From contig CM033113.1 in the NCBI GenBank assembly GCA_019321725.1, positions 5,270,001 to 5,334,000 of the forward strand: a stretch of 64,000 nt of DNA, written 5' to 3'. The notes below the pieces were generated by a model. It did no database searches, was not told the origin of the DNA, and was given only the letters and a program-made list of their open reading frames with translations. Source of the stretch: Paulownia fortunei. Lineage: Eukaryota > Streptophyta > Magnoliopsida > Lamiales > Paulowniaceae. The translations under genes and the position numbers were made by a program. The stretch's first letter is position 1. Each line of letters begins with the position of its first letter. Of the stretch, positions 1 through 13,043 are shown in pieces.

Positions 1-137
1 ATCCAAATAATGTGAATAAGTTTCTAACAAGTCCAAAAAAGTGAAAATATTCTCACTATTTCAAGCACGTCATGATACATTCTATTGTTGGCCAGTGCTA
101 TGCCACTTGTATGAATTTTCTTGACATATTGGTGCAG

Positions 138-1329
138 GGTCCCCTTGCCGCCCCAGTTCTGCAGCACCTGATGAAAGAGGATTTGAGCAAGATATACTTT
201 AGTGACTTTCGGGTGTTGGATATCAATGGGGCGCCCTGCTACCTCACAAGAACAGGGTATTTTGCTTTAATTGATGTGTCTTTCTAAAATATATAGGTGA
301 CTGTTGTCTTTAACTGAAGAGTTGAAAGAATAAAGATTTTCCTTCTAAGATCTGGATTCTGGGCAACGTCCTCTTGTTCTAAATAGGATTGCAGTTCTCA
401 GCAACAGTCATGTTAATATTCATGAAATAGGAATACAGTTCACCACTACAGTCATTCTAATAACTATGTTCAGCAATAATATGCATTGATATTCTTGCAT
501 TTGATGTTCACTGGAGAACTGATTGGTCGTTATTTTTGTTACATATATTGTTGGTGTTGGATTCTAAGTTTCTTAACTGTGATTGGTAATTATTTTATTG
601 GTCATTATTTTTATTATTTCTGATAAGGGCATACATGTCTTTTTACAATAGGAACAAATGAACAAATACTGGTAGGATTTACACTTTTGTGTAGAGTATA
701 GATGTAGATGTATAGTAATACTATTAATTGCTCACCCCAAGGGCGGTAAAAAGAGAAGTTGATTAACTTTATGACCTTTCAGGTATACCGGTGAAGATGG
801 TTTTGAAATTTCAGTTCCTTCAGAGAATGCAGTTGATCTTGCAAAAGCCATTCTGGACAAATCTGAAGGTAAGGTTAGGTTGACAGGGTTGGGTGCTCGA
901 GACAGTCTTCGTCTAGAAGCTGGCTTGTGCTTGTATGGCAATGACATGGAGCAGCACATTACACCTGTAGAAGCAGGACTTACATGGGCCATAGGAAAGA
1001 GAAGACGGGCAGAAGGAGGATTCCTAGGTGCAGAAGTAATACTCAAACAAATTGAAGAAGGACCATCGATCAGGAGAGTCGGGTTTTTCTCTGCTGGTCC
1101 ACCTGCCAGAAGTCACAGTGAGATTCAAGATGAGAAGGGACAAAACATAGGGGAAGTCACGAGTGGAGGATTTAGCCCTTGCCTGAAGAAAAACATAGCC
1201 ATGGGGTATGTGAAATCTGGATTCCACAAGGCAGGCACCAAAGTAAAGATTGTGATTCGAGGGAAGTCCTATGATGGATCTGTTACAAAAATGCCTTTTG
1301 TTCCCACCAAGTATTACAAGCCATCATAA
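138..1329 (+). CDS. GDCST: Aminomethyltransferase, T-protein of the glycine cleavage system (3' part)
   Basis: This is the tetrahydrofolate-dependent T subunit of the mitochondrial glycine decarboxylase complex. It takes the aminomethyl group from H-protein lipoamide and releases ammonia and methylene-THF, mainly in photorespiration. Two exons are in the window: 138-256 (after an acceptor ending gtgcag) and 783-1329 (TAA at 1327-1329). The 526-bp intron splits a Gly codon, and the joined frame reads [14 protein letters not shown], a family hallmark. Further conserved blocks are [41 protein letters not shown] and the C-terminal KYYKPS. The 221 residues seen are roughly the C-terminal half of a plant T-protein of about 400; the N-terminal exons and transit peptide lie left of position 1, and 1-137 reads as intron. 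No damage is visible. Very confident from motif density. Confidence 0.96.
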
Positions 1330-2600
1330 CTGTTTTGTTATTCTTAAATTTTCGTTCTTGAATGACTGTTACCTCTGAAATGTTTTTCTTTTGGTAAACT
1401 AAAAATGCTGCAATTAATTATGATCTTCTTTATCTTGGGAGTTTGTTGAGTTAAATTGATACTTGTGTAGGAGTAGTTCTAACTATGGCCTACCACCACT
1501 TTGGTTCCCCCTGGTTATCAATGAAGTGAAACGTTCTCCTTCACCGCGATAGTCGAATGTTTGTTGAATCAGGTAGGAAAATTTGGCTGTGAAAAATCAT
1601 TGAGCCAAAAGTAATTCTTGATGGAAAAGCTGGTTGCTGTAATTATATGCAAATTCGATTTCATTGTTGCCTGTCACGAATTGCAAACAAGATATCTAGT
1701 CCACTACAAAAAAACATTATATATGCGGCTACACGACACAAAGTTGCAATTCTATAGATCACTGTTTAGTCCTGCTACTATTTCTGAGATAAAATCATAA
1801 TTTAGAAGTACTCTAATGCATCCTGCAATACCTTCTTGCCGTAGCAAATTAGAGTTTTATTACAGGTAGAAAATGTTGTAAAACCAATATATATTATTTC
1901 TCAATATTGCTTCCACTTTGAATGATAAAGGGGCTTGTTGAAATATCAGGCTAACTGGCAATCGAAAATTGACTAGCATGAACAAAGCCTTTTGTTAGAT
2001 AAATGATAGCCCAAGAAATGGACAACCTACGACGACAGGTTCAAGTATTTTCCTTTCCTAACTCACTCTTTTACGAATTCCCAGTCAACGATTACTTGGA
2101 GTATAAAAAAAATATTGCTGAAAATCTCGCAGTTCTCCATTTATTGGGGTTAAATTCATGAAAGATAATGAAGTTCCATACTGTGTTTGAATTGATCATA
2201 AGTTAACAGTATTTGGTTGACTAAAAGTATAAAACCTCAAACCTGGATATGAAATGTTTCAAGTCAAGCTACCAACAAGTAAGTTAGAAGACAACATCTC
2301 TGATTTGTAGATTTAAACCCTGCTTACCATTCAATTCTTTGGCCCTTATGGCAAGAAAACAAAGATCATTCAAACAAGGGAAAAAGATAAAATTAGAAAA
2401 AATACTTCTTGACAAAGAATTTATAAAGGAAAAATTGCACATTAGTGCAAGTGTTGATTTTGTTTGAAAGGATAAAGATGGGGAACTTTGATCCACATCC
2501 ACGAACAAATATACATTAAATAAAGGGAAAATAATGCTTGAAAAAACAAATCAATGAATTATGTTAAAAATTTAACAAATGCTGCTTAAAATCTAAACAT
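1330..2600. other. Convergent 3' spacer
   Basis: Spacer between the convergent ends of the T-protein gene and the first F-box-like gene. The first few hundred bases are presumably the T-protein 3' UTR. I see no coding exon, RNA gene or clear repeat; short open frames here have no recognisable content. Confidence 0.6.
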
Positions 2601-3938
2601 TCACAATAGCTTGCTTGCAAATTCATCAGTGGCCTTTCCATCTTCACGTGAGGAAGCTGACGCCATTGCCAGGCCTTTTAGCTGCGATAAACTCCTTCCC
2701 AACTGCAAAGCCACCTTCATTTCCATTAGCTCTCCATTTTCTCTTCTACTCACTTCTCTTTCTCCAATGGAGGATTCAATGGTTTCCTCCATAAGCTGAT
2801 AAAATCCAGCACAATTCCTGTACATCTCGAAAACCATTCCCACTTGTCCACCATGCTCAATAGAATTCACTATAGTAGATAATGCACCAGCCCCAACTGC
2901 AATTGCCATTGCAAAAATGCCAAGAGAAGAAGAATCCGAAAGAGCAGATCCAACGGCAGCCATGCCAGTGAAAAGAGGGCCTAAAGTGGACAAAACTTTG
3001 TTCAACTTCAAAGCTATGTTGCCTAGTCTGATATAATCTTGTTTATCTTTTCTCTTCAAAACATGAACAATCTCCCTCATTTCATTTTCCATTTCGTCAG
3101 TCCATCCATTTCTAGTGTTTTGCTCCACTTCATTGTATGTTTCTTGATAATGCTCTAAATTTAATTCACCTGATCCTTTTTGGAATTGGCTTAAAGGCCA
3201 CCACACGGCAGGCTCTAACTTGGCTGGAAATTTTTCGAGCATCACTCCTATGAGAGGAAGAGGATATGCTTTGTCCAGTGCTAAAACCCGTTCCATCATA
3301 TATTTCACGTCCATTTCTGTAAGATTATCACTTAGAGCCAGCATAGTCTGAATTTCTTCGTGTAATTGCTTGAACAATCTCGTAGCATTACGCTGTTCTT
3401 CCACGAGCTGTGACGGTTGAAGCTTGTTAACCACCATCAGCAGCCCTGTGGCTGCTGCAAACAGCACAACTGATGATAATTTTAGCGTGAAAACAGGCTG
3501 CCCCTCCCCAGCAGCCGCCGTGAGCCCAACCATGGTGGTGGCTGTGAGAGTGATCATGTTGATAGAATTCAAGAGAAGTGAATTCCAGTTATTGCGCTGT
3601 TCACCAATATTGGTGTGCATTTCAACTCTATCAGCCACGGCCTCTAAAATAGCGTAAAGCTTGGCGGTGGCAGTCCCGGTATCGTGGCTGCATGGCTGGA
3701 GGATCATTGGGTTTCTGTAATCATTATTGGTGGAAATTGTGCAGGTGAGTTCATCAATTGTGCTGAAATCTCGGGACAAATTGCTGGCTGGTGGTGGTGT
3801 TGGAAAGGAAATAGGAGTAGTATCAAATAGTTTTGTGGGCCTGATTACATTTGTATTGGCAATTGGTTTCTTTGAAGAACAAGAGATGGAATTATAGGTA
3901 GAAGACATTGATAAAAGAATTGAAGATTGTGAAGCCAT
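2601..3938 (-). CDS. 'Probable F-box protein At4g22030'-like protein, copy A, intronless
   Basis: Single-exon gene of 445 residues. It belongs to a plant family usually annotated after Arabidopsis At4g22030. The molecular function is not established, and I see no F-box motif here. The N-terminus (about 1-60) is Ser/Thr/Pro-rich and could be a plastid transit peptide. The core starts with KLYAILEAVADRVEMH (about 93-108) followed by QRNNWNSLLLNSIN. Two hydrophobic stretches follow (about 121-146 and 152-171), then QPSQLVEEQRNATRLFKQL, LDKAYPLPLIG and EPAVWWP. A second Gly/Ala-rich hydrophobic pair precedes EHGGQVGMVFEMYRN, and the protein ends DEFASKLL. The pattern suggests a membrane-associated protein. 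A TATA-like box lies about 130 bp upstream of the ATG. It is paralogous to the gene at 13174-14412, at roughly two-thirds identity over the core by eye. Confidence 0.88.
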   Translation of the reverse strand: MASQSSILLSMSSTYNSISCSSKKPIANTNVIRPTKLFDTTPISFPTPPPASNLSRDFSTIDELTCTISTNNDYRNPMILQPCSHDTGTATAKLYAILEAVADRVEMHTNIGEQRNNWNSLLLNSINMITLTATTMVGLTAAAGEGQPVFTLKLSSVVLFAAATGLLMVVNKLQPSQLVEEQRNATRLFKQLHEEIQTMLALSDNLTEMDVKYMMERVLALDKAYPLPLIGVMLEKFPAKLEPAVWWPLSQFQKGSGELNLEHYQETYNEVEQNTRNGWTDEMENEMREIVHVLKRKDKQDYIRLGNIALKLNKVLSTLGPLFTGMAAVGSALSDSSSLGIFAMAIAVGAGALSTIVNSIEHGGQVGMVFEMYRNCAGFYQLMEETIESSIGEREVSRRENGELMEMKVALQLGRSLSQLKGLAMASASSREDGKATDEFASKLL

Positions 3939-5474
3939 TGATCAATAATAATAACTAATAAATTGGTTTTTCTCTGATACTACTTCAAATTATTTTGTTA
4001 TGTTGCAGTTCTTGAAAGGAGAATGCTGTAATTTTTATGGGTTTGAAGTCATTATACCGATCCTATATTTATACTAACAAAAAATCTAACTATTGACTAG
4101 AAAAACTACAAGCTTTCTTGACCCGGCCCATGGGCTGACCCATTCAGTAGTCCGAGTCTGTTTTTATTTTCTACCAAATGGTTCGGGTCATGCATTAAGA
4201 CCCAGCAAATGAGAAAAAAATTGGGTAAGCTATTTTTATGCATGCTATTGCGTCATGCAGCTTTGTCTCGACGTAAATGGTGAGGCCAAGAGGGACCTCA
4301 GAAAATCAAAATAAATATGCTATCATCTGATTTTGAAAGTTGAATTATACGATTATTTTGGTATTGCAAGTGGATTATAAGTTTAATAATTTTTGCATCG
4401 TCAAGGATTACACACCTTGTTTGAATCCAATTAAACAGATTTTAATATATTTTGATAGAATAAAACCAATTTTTATTTTTATTTTAACATTACATGCTTG
4501 TCTCAAAATCCAAGACTGGCGAACGCACTGGGCCGCATTTATATGCTGTGATAAGCGTTTGTGGGGTTAGACCCTGGTGGACAACGGACAGAAACTGACC
4601 AAAATAAATACTTCCTCCTGTTTAAAATAATTACTATATTGCTAAGGTTGATTGGTCAATTTTGATTATTTTTTAATTTGATAGTTTTGATCAATTTTTT
4701 TTCAAAAAACTATTCGAATAGCATTGAATAATATAATCAATATTAAAAAAATTAAAAATTCAGTAAATGTTAAAAATTTCAAAGAATCAATATGGTAGGT
4801 TAGTCAAAAGATAAACAGTTTGATTTTATATGGTAGTAAAGGGAGCAAATATTTTAGAATAGAGAAAATAGTATTTATAAATTTTATCCAAAATAAAGGA
4901 CTTATTCTGACACATTGATAATTCTTGTATACATCGTTAAATTAAAGTATAACTCAAATTTTTTACTTGTGAAATTCAATAAATCATTGATGTACGAGAG
5001 AACCTTTGGAAAATAAATATATACAGTACTAATTTGAATCAAGACTAAACAGAATTAATTCTAAGTCTGCCAATTAAATTTAATAACTAATTTCGAACGA
5101 AATAGAGGCGTATAATTTGTGAGCAATGAATGGAAATGAAGGATAAAAAAAGAGAATATGCTAATTACATGTTGTAATGTGTGATTAATCAAATTGTACT
5201 TGGCAAAAAATTATCGTGGTATATCGGCCCGCCACTCCGCACCCGCATCCTCTTCCCATCATAGTCTAGTCTACCGTGTTTGATTGTCAACAAATATCTT
5301 AGACTCGGTCCAAAGCTCAAATTCAAGAATCAGGAACCGTATTTATAAATTCAGACACGACGGAACCAATACGGAGTAGGCCGCGGCAGACAGAGCCTCT
5401 TTTTACCGTTTTCTTGCTCTCTTTCAGTGCGCCAAAATTAAAAGCAAGAAAGAAAGAGTGAGCAAATAGAAGCG
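3939..5474. other. Divergent promoter region between F-box-like copy A and PMP22
   Basis: Head-to-head spacer of 1.5 kb. The left part holds the copy A promoter; the middle (about 4600-5200) is A/T-rich with no recognisable element. The last 250 bp before 5475 are more GC-rich (about 5220-5280) and pyrimidine-rich with no clear TATA box, so PMP22 probably has a TATA-less promoter. No gene seen. Confidence 0.5.
4066..4073 (-). promoter_or_regulatory. TATA box of F-box-like copy A
   Basis: TATAAATA on the minus strand, about 130 bp upstream of the ATG at 3938, predicts transcription starting near 4040 and a 5' UTR of about 100 bases. A W-box core (TTGACT) lies just upstream at 4093-4098 on the plus strand. 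Confidence 0.55.
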
Positions 5475-8400
5475 ATGGGATCAGTAGCAAAGAAGGGCTT
5501 GCAACAGTATTTGGGACAGCTCCAACAACACCCTTTGAGAACCAAGGTCTCCGCTTTCTGACTTGTCCATTTCTTGATTTTTCTTTTTCTTTTCTATTTA
5601 ATTTACCTTTATTTTCGCATGTATTCTTTTTTTTTTTTTTGCCCCCTCTGATTTTTGGGCTTGATTTGATATTGGCATGCACTTTTTTCATTCTTAAATC
5701 TTGAATTTGGGGTGTTTATTTTTGTTTGTAGGTGATAACGGCAGGAGTGTTGTCTGCGATTAGTGATATAGCGGCACAGAAGCTTTCTGGCATTCAAAAA
5801 CTTCAACTCAAGCGCCTTCTTCTCAAAGTGGTATTATTCTTAAGGAGTGTATAAGTACGAAATTAGTTATGTATATTGGGTGTTAAATCTACAATTTTCT
5901 CAGTAGAAAAACTTGACTTATTCCAATTTGAGTATCTGACAGTGGAGTTAGTTAGATAATTGATTAACTCCAGTGTAAATTCAATCGGTTTTAAGGCCTG
6001 GTCACTGGAATAGGATTAGTTTTTACTTTTCCTCTCACGGGATTCTTGAATTTCTTTGAATTATGGGAATAGCTTATTGCTGAATTAGGCATTTGTGATT
6101 TATTCTCCTTGATGTAGTTTGATCTGATTAACTGATTCAAAAGCATGGAAAATTAGTTAAGAGTTTCTAATGTATCGAAAGGATAATTCCAAATTCCAGT
6201 ATATTGCTATTTGACTGGTGGTTGGATACATACAGGGTTCGTGTTATTGGTTGTTAATCAAAGAAGGTAATAAATGATCTGTCTATTATGTTTATAGGGG
6301 TAGGCAGAGCTTTACTGAGGGCTTACTAGTGATCTGGTAAGGTCCCCGTTCTGCAATATTGCATTGTTTGGCTATGTTTCCAATCCCCCTTTCTCAGAAA
6401 AAAAAAAAAAGGAAAAAGAAAAAAAGTTGGCTTTCAATAGGCTAGTTGTGGACCCATGTGTAGAGAAATGCATTTGGCTTAGTAGCCATCAATTTCATTT
6501 TAAACTTTTGGAGTACACTTTCAGGAACGAGTCATATCATAAAACATGGTTATGGTGTATTCCAACTTGTCCTTCATTTCAAATTTGCACATGCTTTATT
6601 CAAAGCAATTTCATTTTTTGACATTCTCCCTGAGTTAGCAAAAGCATCAAAATGAGTTTTTTGACAAACTAAAGGGATTGTAAAACACCATAATCTATAT
6701 TTGCCATTTATTTATGATGAACATCACCAATTTCCTGGAGATGTTTTCCAGAAACTAGAAAATAGTAACGACAACTGGTTGACTAATTTTAACCAAGCAT
6801 TTCTCCTCGTAAAGAAGGCCTCTAGAAATTATGGTGGTACTAGAGACTTTGATGGCCATCAACTTCGAGTGGCTTTCAACTTTTCATCAACCATTGGTAG
6901 GAAGAAGATTGTACCATGGTTGATGACTAATTAATCCCGAAGCACTACACTTGAGATATGGTGGCTAGACATTGTATATGGATAAAACCTTCTTTTGTGT
7001 ACCATCTTTTGTGTATGTGGCCACCATCATTCAAGTGTAGAACTCTTGGAGAGCATGGAATGAACCGATTTTAATTTATAATTTTGACGTTTTAACTTGT
7101 ACCAGTTATGCATACACTTTGAAGCTCACTCTCCTTGATCTATGTGAGGTATTAAGAATTCCAAATTAAAACTCATACTAAATATAATTTATTTAAGCCA
7201 GAGATATATAAATTTGATCCCTACTTTTACCCATTTAGACCATACAGATAAGAGTTTTGAAGGTGCTTGGGGGAGCATGTAGATAATTTAGCTCCTGTTG
7301 ATACTCTCACAGCATTTTCGGTTCATAAATCTTTATAAAGTCAGATAGATTCCAAATTATCTATATCAGGTGCACTGATAGATAAATTTTCCAAGTTTAT
7401 TCAAGCTTTTGCATCAGAAACATTGGGGTGTAGCTGACACTGTGACATCTGTGACAAGATATTGAACTGCCTAAAAAGCCCTTATTCTAAATTGAAATTG
7501 TTATAAAGAAGGCTAAGTTAATGAATGGGCCAGAGTCCCATTGCTAGGCAAGCGTTTCGCTTTGCCTCCTTTCCTTCTGTTAATTGGTGAAATAACATGG
7601 ACTTTCCGTTTTGCTTAGCTTAACTTTGACTTTTGTGGTCTGCCTTTTGACCGTATCAGCTACTCACTACTTGAAAAGACCGGTTTTATATTATGTTCTC
7701 AAACTTAGTTCTTTAGATTTTTCTCTATTTGTTCTTACTACTTAATTTTACAAGCTTCCTTGCCTGCTTTGGCTCTTGTCAAATCTCCATAAACCTAGAG
7801 CAATGTTTTGGAAAAAAATTTGCACCTATCCACTGCATCTTGTTCACCATCTTTCTATGCCACCAAGTTTTTGCAGATAGTTGTTATTTGACTTGAATGC
7901 CTAAATGCAGCTATTTGGTGCTGCCTACCTAGGTCCATTTGGGCATTTTTTTCACATAGTGCTGGATAAAATTTTCAAGGGGAAGAAGGACACAAAAACT
8001 GTTGCGAAGAAGGTAATCCTCACTTTTTTGTTCTCTACTTTGTTATCTTACTTTTTTCAAATTTTCCATCCATGGGATCTCCAGTATTATTAAGAAATAT
8101 TTTTTTATGACATTTTTGCTCCTGTACAATAAGTTATTTTTTATAAATCGTAAGTTATACTGGCGTAAAATGAATTTCTGAGGTGAAACTATTATCAAGA
8201 ACATTGAACGCCAAATGACATCATTTCAGGTGGTGCTGGAGCAACTGACATCTTCACCTTGGAACAACATGCTTTTCATGATTTACTATGGGTTAGTTGT
8301 TGAGGGTGAGTCTATATCGCAGCTTCTCAGCTTGCAATATCTGCTGGTCATGCATGTGCGCCTGAGAGTGAAAAAAATAACTTACTTTTATGGACAACTC

Positions 8401-9186
8401 TTGAAGATGTGGCTCCTTTCTAGAAAAAAACAATCAAATTGCACCAAAATCAAATTAGATGGCAGGAAGATAGATATTCTGGAGCATGGTGAATGGCATA
8501 TTCCTTGTGGTCTCGAGCATGGTCAAAAACACATGCATGATTTTGTCTTGTGTATTTGTCTATGTAGATTTGTCATATCTATTCCTCTCAAATTTGTGGA
8601 GCATAGCTTTGAAAACATGTGAATATATTGGCTTACTCAACTCTTTGCTGAAAATTCATGAGCTAGCAGCTGGTTTTATGATCTGATGAGGATTTTATTG
8701 ACCTTAATTTTATAATATGCACAGGAAGACCCTGGATCCATGTGAAATCTAAAATCAAGAAGGAATATCCAACTGTCCAGTATACGGCATGGACAGTATG
8801 TGATAGTAAATGGTTTACTTTTTATATCTGTTACCCTGTTCTCAAGTAGAAAGGGTATTATAGTATTGAAAGAAGTGTAATTACTTTTTGGGCCACTCTT
8901 TATGCAGTTCTGGCCTGTGGTTGGATGGGTAAATCACCAGTATGTGCCGCTGCACTTTCGAGTTATTGTCCACAGTGTCGTTGCCTGTTTCTGGTAAGAT
9001 ACTTTCCTCCATTCGAAACTTTTGCTCTTCAGATTCTAGAGATACGTATATTTCCTTGAATTAACTTCCATTACCTTTCGAACTCTAGTTTTGTAATTCA
9101 GTTTTCCTTGCCATGCCCTGTTTCCATTTTTCAGGGGAATATTTCTGAACCTAAGGGCAAGGTCTATGACAGTGACTAAAGGTTAA
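5475..9186 (+). CDS. PMP22: Peroxisomal membrane protein PMP22 (Mpv17/PMP22 family)
   Basis: Small multi-spanning membrane protein of the Mpv17/PMP22 family, an integral peroxisomal membrane protein in plants; a pore-like role is suggested for relatives. Seven exons: 5475-5546, 5732-5830, 7911-8012, 8230-8305, 8725-8795, 8908-8993 and 9135-9186. All have GT-AG borders and the frame closes exactly to 185 residues, the usual size. It starts MGSVAKKGLQQYLGQLQQHP, as plant PMP22 proteins do. Family blocks include LSAISDIAAQKLSGIQ, GPFGHFFHIVLDK, SSPWNNMLFMIYYG and the signature WTFWPVVGWVNHQYVPLHFR, ending FLNLRARSMTVTKG. The start is set by the match to family N-termini. Intron 2 (5831-7910) is long and holds only unrecognised AT-rich sequence. 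No defects seen. Confidence 0.96.
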
Positions 9187-9314
9187 GCTCATATGAGAGG
9201 AGGAATCTGCAACAACCTTCTTTACGTAGTTCATTGATATTGGACATTGGCTGCTTGTTTAACCTTGTTTTATTGTGTTTGTCTGAGCCGTAATGGTTTA
9301 AACTTGTATTACTC

Positions 9315-9595
9315 CTGTGATGTGTGCTGCTGTATTGACTATGAAAACTTCAAGATTCGACTTCCAATCTTCTGGTCATACATACCATTTCTTGCAGTAC
9401 TGGTTGCTACTGGACTTTATAATCTCTACTTTTTTTTCCCTTTTTTCAGCCTGATCTGTGATGTGTGCTGCTGTATTGACTATGAAAACTTCAAGATTCG
9501 ACTTCCAATCTTCTGGTCATACATACCATTTCTTGCAGTACTGGTTGCTACTGGACTTTATAATCTCTACTTTTTTTTCCCTTTTTTCAGCCTGA
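9315..9595 (+). repeat. Near-perfect 141-bp tandem duplication downstream of PMP22
   Basis: The segment from 9315 recurs at 9456 with a period of 141 bases, and the two copies look identical by eye over about 140 bp (ending cagcctga at 9454 and at 9595). It starts about 130 bp after the PMP22 stop, so it probably lies in or near the 3' UTR. Because 141 is divisible by three, one frame stays open through both copies and shows the same 47-residue hydrophobic block twice. That frame has no family resemblance and is probably not translated. Confidence 0.93.
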
Positions 9596-11291
9596 AATAA
9601 TTACTCAAGAACAATAGCGTGAAATTCAACCTATATTATATATTCTCTAAAATATAGAGGTGGAAGAGTTCTAAAAAGTTGCTTTCTCAAGCTTTTTGTC
9701 TCCCTGCTTGCAATTTGAATAGTGAAAGGGGGAAAAGGAAGGTGAAGCAGGAATGTGCCCATGTTTTGGCTGAAAAATGAATCTGCATAATTGCTTATAT
9801 GCTTTCCAAATGCCCGAAAAAACTAAGGCTGATTACGGTAAAACATAAACGCCCTGACCAAAACATGTGTGGAGAGTTGAGTCCTGACCATCCTAAGCCG
9901 TGGATGCGACGCTTTTGTTATGTTTTTTGGGTAGTTTTAATCAGGGCAACTGCCCAACTACGGGGATCCTCTTCCAAACAACTGAAAAACTATTTGCAAC
10001 TAGTGCCTTGATACCTTATCTGTTTCCTCTGTTGTAATAAGGTTCAACAGTCTCATGAATTTTGACAAAATAATCCACCAACAATGGCAAGCAGGATCCA
10101 CTATATTAAATAATATTTATCTTTTATTCTAATATTACAACGTCAAATATGTATTGATGATATTATTTTTTATACTTAATATATATTAATAATATTAAAA
10201 TAAAAAATAAAACACCATTTAAAATAAAGTATCAAGTTTGCAACAATGGCGGCTGCCTAATCTTTTAGTTATGCATAAGCCTACAACACTGTGAAGGTGT
10301 TGAAGAATTTCAAGATGATTCATAAACTGACACAAGGTTAAAAAAATTACCCACTTTTGTCTGTTTAACACTTATAATGTACATGCAATTTTAGTTTTAT
10401 AATCATTAGTAAACAATACCTGTGTTGCATGTAAAAGAATATAATTTATAAGAAAATTTAAATAAAAGCACAATAAAAGATACTACTTTTCTTATTAACT
10501 TAATGCTTGTTGCATCGTATTTTGATTTTTAATTTTTAAAGTATTTTTTTTTAACAAAGTTGTCATATTCCAGATGATGATTTATTTGCCAGAAATACGA
10601 CCTCTTTAAAACTATGCATGACTTATAGAATTTGATTTAATAAATATTTAAAATATTCCTTTGCAATGAAAGAAAAAAATAAACGGGTCAACATAAATGA
10701 TAATAATAGAATTAACGAATTCAAAAGTTATGTAATAACTTAACCAAATAGATTCTTACTCTATGAATTATAATTGTTAAAACTTCCAGTTGCATTAGTT
10801 CTTTTTTTTTTTTCAATTTGTTTGATCGTGAGGCTAGAGATTTTTCTCTGATTTCATAGATTTTTTTTTATGTTTTACTTTTTGAAATTTCAATAAATAG
10901 ATAAAATTTCTTTCTTTGTTTGATTGTTGATGTTGTCTTTATTCACTGATAATGGATATTAAATCATGAACAAAAAAGTATCAGTATCGTCATAATTTTT
11001 TCATGTAAAAAGTTTTGCAGGTAAAAGTTGAAATAATAAAGGAAACCACTTGCTCAATGAAATTCGTGTCTTAGATATTTTAAACAAATATATGCCTTGA
11101 GAAACAAATTACTGAATTTTTGAATTAGTTTTCATAGTTCAAAAAGAATTCATATATATTGTTGAGTTTGATATTATTATGTAAATATGAATAAATTCAT
11201 GGGATTGACTGTATGATGAATTTAGGAGATTTATTTTTAAAATATTTGTTTAAGAATTGGTTATAATTTTAGAAGAATACTAGTTTTCTTA

Positions 11292-11328
<37 letters not shown>
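11292..11328. repeat. Compound (GT)n-(AT)n microsatellite
   Basis: An uninterrupted GT run passes directly into an AT run, together about 37 bp. Confidence 0.9.
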
Positions 11329-11559
11329 CCTTGAAAATTAAAGATTTTAAATTTAATCTAAATGCTTAGTAAATACTTTTTTCAACTCAAATAGAAAAAT
11401 AACCCCATCACAGAAAGGGCTCATTCTCAACTTAAATAAAACTGTTATACATTTTTTTGCTTACATAGGTCTAGTACTCGAAAATCAACTAAGACTGAAT
11501 AATTTTAATTATAACTTTAAAACAATTAGTATTGAGTTTAAAATTGTACAATTTAGTTG

Positions 11560-12056
11560 GTGGCCTATTTGGTTAGATTATTTCTTTTCAATAGGTTGTT
11601 TATAGAAGAAATTGTAAAGTAATAACCAATTTAGGTTAATCATGAAACAATATTTGACTATTAATTCAATTCATTTTTTCATGCATGATGAATTTAAAAA
11701 TATAAATAAATCAAAATTTGTAGAAGTCCATTTGTATTCTTCAATTATTGGTACTTGAGTGAAAACTCAAATTACGTAATTTCTCCTATTGTAGTTTAAT
11801 ATTTTTCAAATAATCAAGTGTTAAAATTATTTTTTCAAGTTCATCAAATATTCATTACTTAAACGATATAACTAAGTCAAAATATTAGATTTGATTACAA
11901 ATAATCTGAATTAAAAGTATACTAAGTTATTTTTATTCTTCACGTATTGATTATTGGAAAATAAATTTTTTACTTGTATTGAATATTTATATAAAAATTA
12001 CTTAATTATAACTTAGTTATACTTGCAAAGATTACAAATAACAAACAAAACACCAC
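11560..12056. mobile_element. Candidate degenerate MITE with GTGG...CCAC ends
   Basis: The left end reads GTGGCCTATTTGGTTA, close to the GGCCTGTTTGGTT ends common in plant miniature inverted-repeat elements. The right end, read on the minus strand, starts GTGGTGTTTTGTTTGTTA. The interior is AT-rich and non-coding. No convincing target-site duplication was found, so the limits and class are tentative. Confidence 0.3.
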
Positions 12057-13035
12057 TCTATATAAAAGTTAAAAGTTTGGAAGTAATCCACATAATATAA
12101 TTATATAATCTTATACTTATGTATATGCACTATTCACAAAATTATAAAATTATAAAAACTGAAAAAAGATTAGCAGACGCCAATGTAGTATTAAATACAC
12201 ACATCAAATTAATCACTTAATAAATAGTCACCTATATTAGTAGTTACCCCATACCGTCCAAAATCTATATGAACAAAAAAATTGAAATATTTACATCACG
12301 CGTCACGCAATTTTCTTGTTTCTAAACCATGTATCATGTGTATTGTTAGCAATTAAGGGTATTAAATGAAACAGCAACATATCTACAAACAATAAAATAT
12401 AATTATTGCCTTGTCAAATGCTTTTGTTGTTATATACCTTTTATGCACATTTTTTTTTCTGTGTCCACATTGGATCCGTTTTCAAATTGATCTGAACCGT
12501 GCAAATTGAATTGCATGTAAAATTTTCAAAATCAATTGATGTATAAGAAATAATTTTCATTATACACTGCTCGCGGTAAATTAAAGTATTTTAAAGAGTA
12601 ATTAATTAGTAATAATATAAAAGATGACATTATTTTCAAATATTACCAAAAAAAAAAAGGGCATTAAAAAGGTAGATTGAGGGACAATAATTTTTCACTT
12701 TCCAGTTGTGTAATTGAAATGGCATGTATTCAGTTCACAATTTTGAATAGTTTAAGCCGGCCAAGGTTCTTTGCGTCGTTGGCTTCGCCCAAATTTGATC
12801 AGTTGCCTGTTTCAAACGCTATTTTTGGAGAAGTGTTCTCCGAGTTGAAAGTCAAAAACCAAATGTAATAATTCATTTGAAGGAGTACATAATTAACTAG
12901 CAGTTGCACCACCAAAATCAAAGACCAGAAACGGTCTATACATTAAACCGATTCAAACGTTTGACAATATATGTTTTCCGATTTTCACTCTTCAATTTCA
13001 ATTCATTGTCAACAGTCAAAATCATACCATCTCTC

Positions 13036-13043
13036 TATATATA
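13036..13043 (+). promoter_or_regulatory. TATA box of F-box-like copy B
   Basis: TATATATA lies 131-138 bp upstream of the ATG at 13174. It predicts transcription from about 13070, inside a pyrimidine- and CA-rich leader of about 100 bases. The TATA-to-ATG distance is almost the same as in copy A. Confidence 0.6.

Noticed and set aside
2611..3657. Plus-strand frames opposite F-box-like copy A
   Set aside because: Same reason: antisense shadows of a clear coding gene.
9247..9600. 117-residue plus-strand frame with a repeated hydrophobic block, possible small repeat protein
   Set aside because: Its length comes from a 141-bp DNA duplication in a 3' flank; there is no family match and no promoter.
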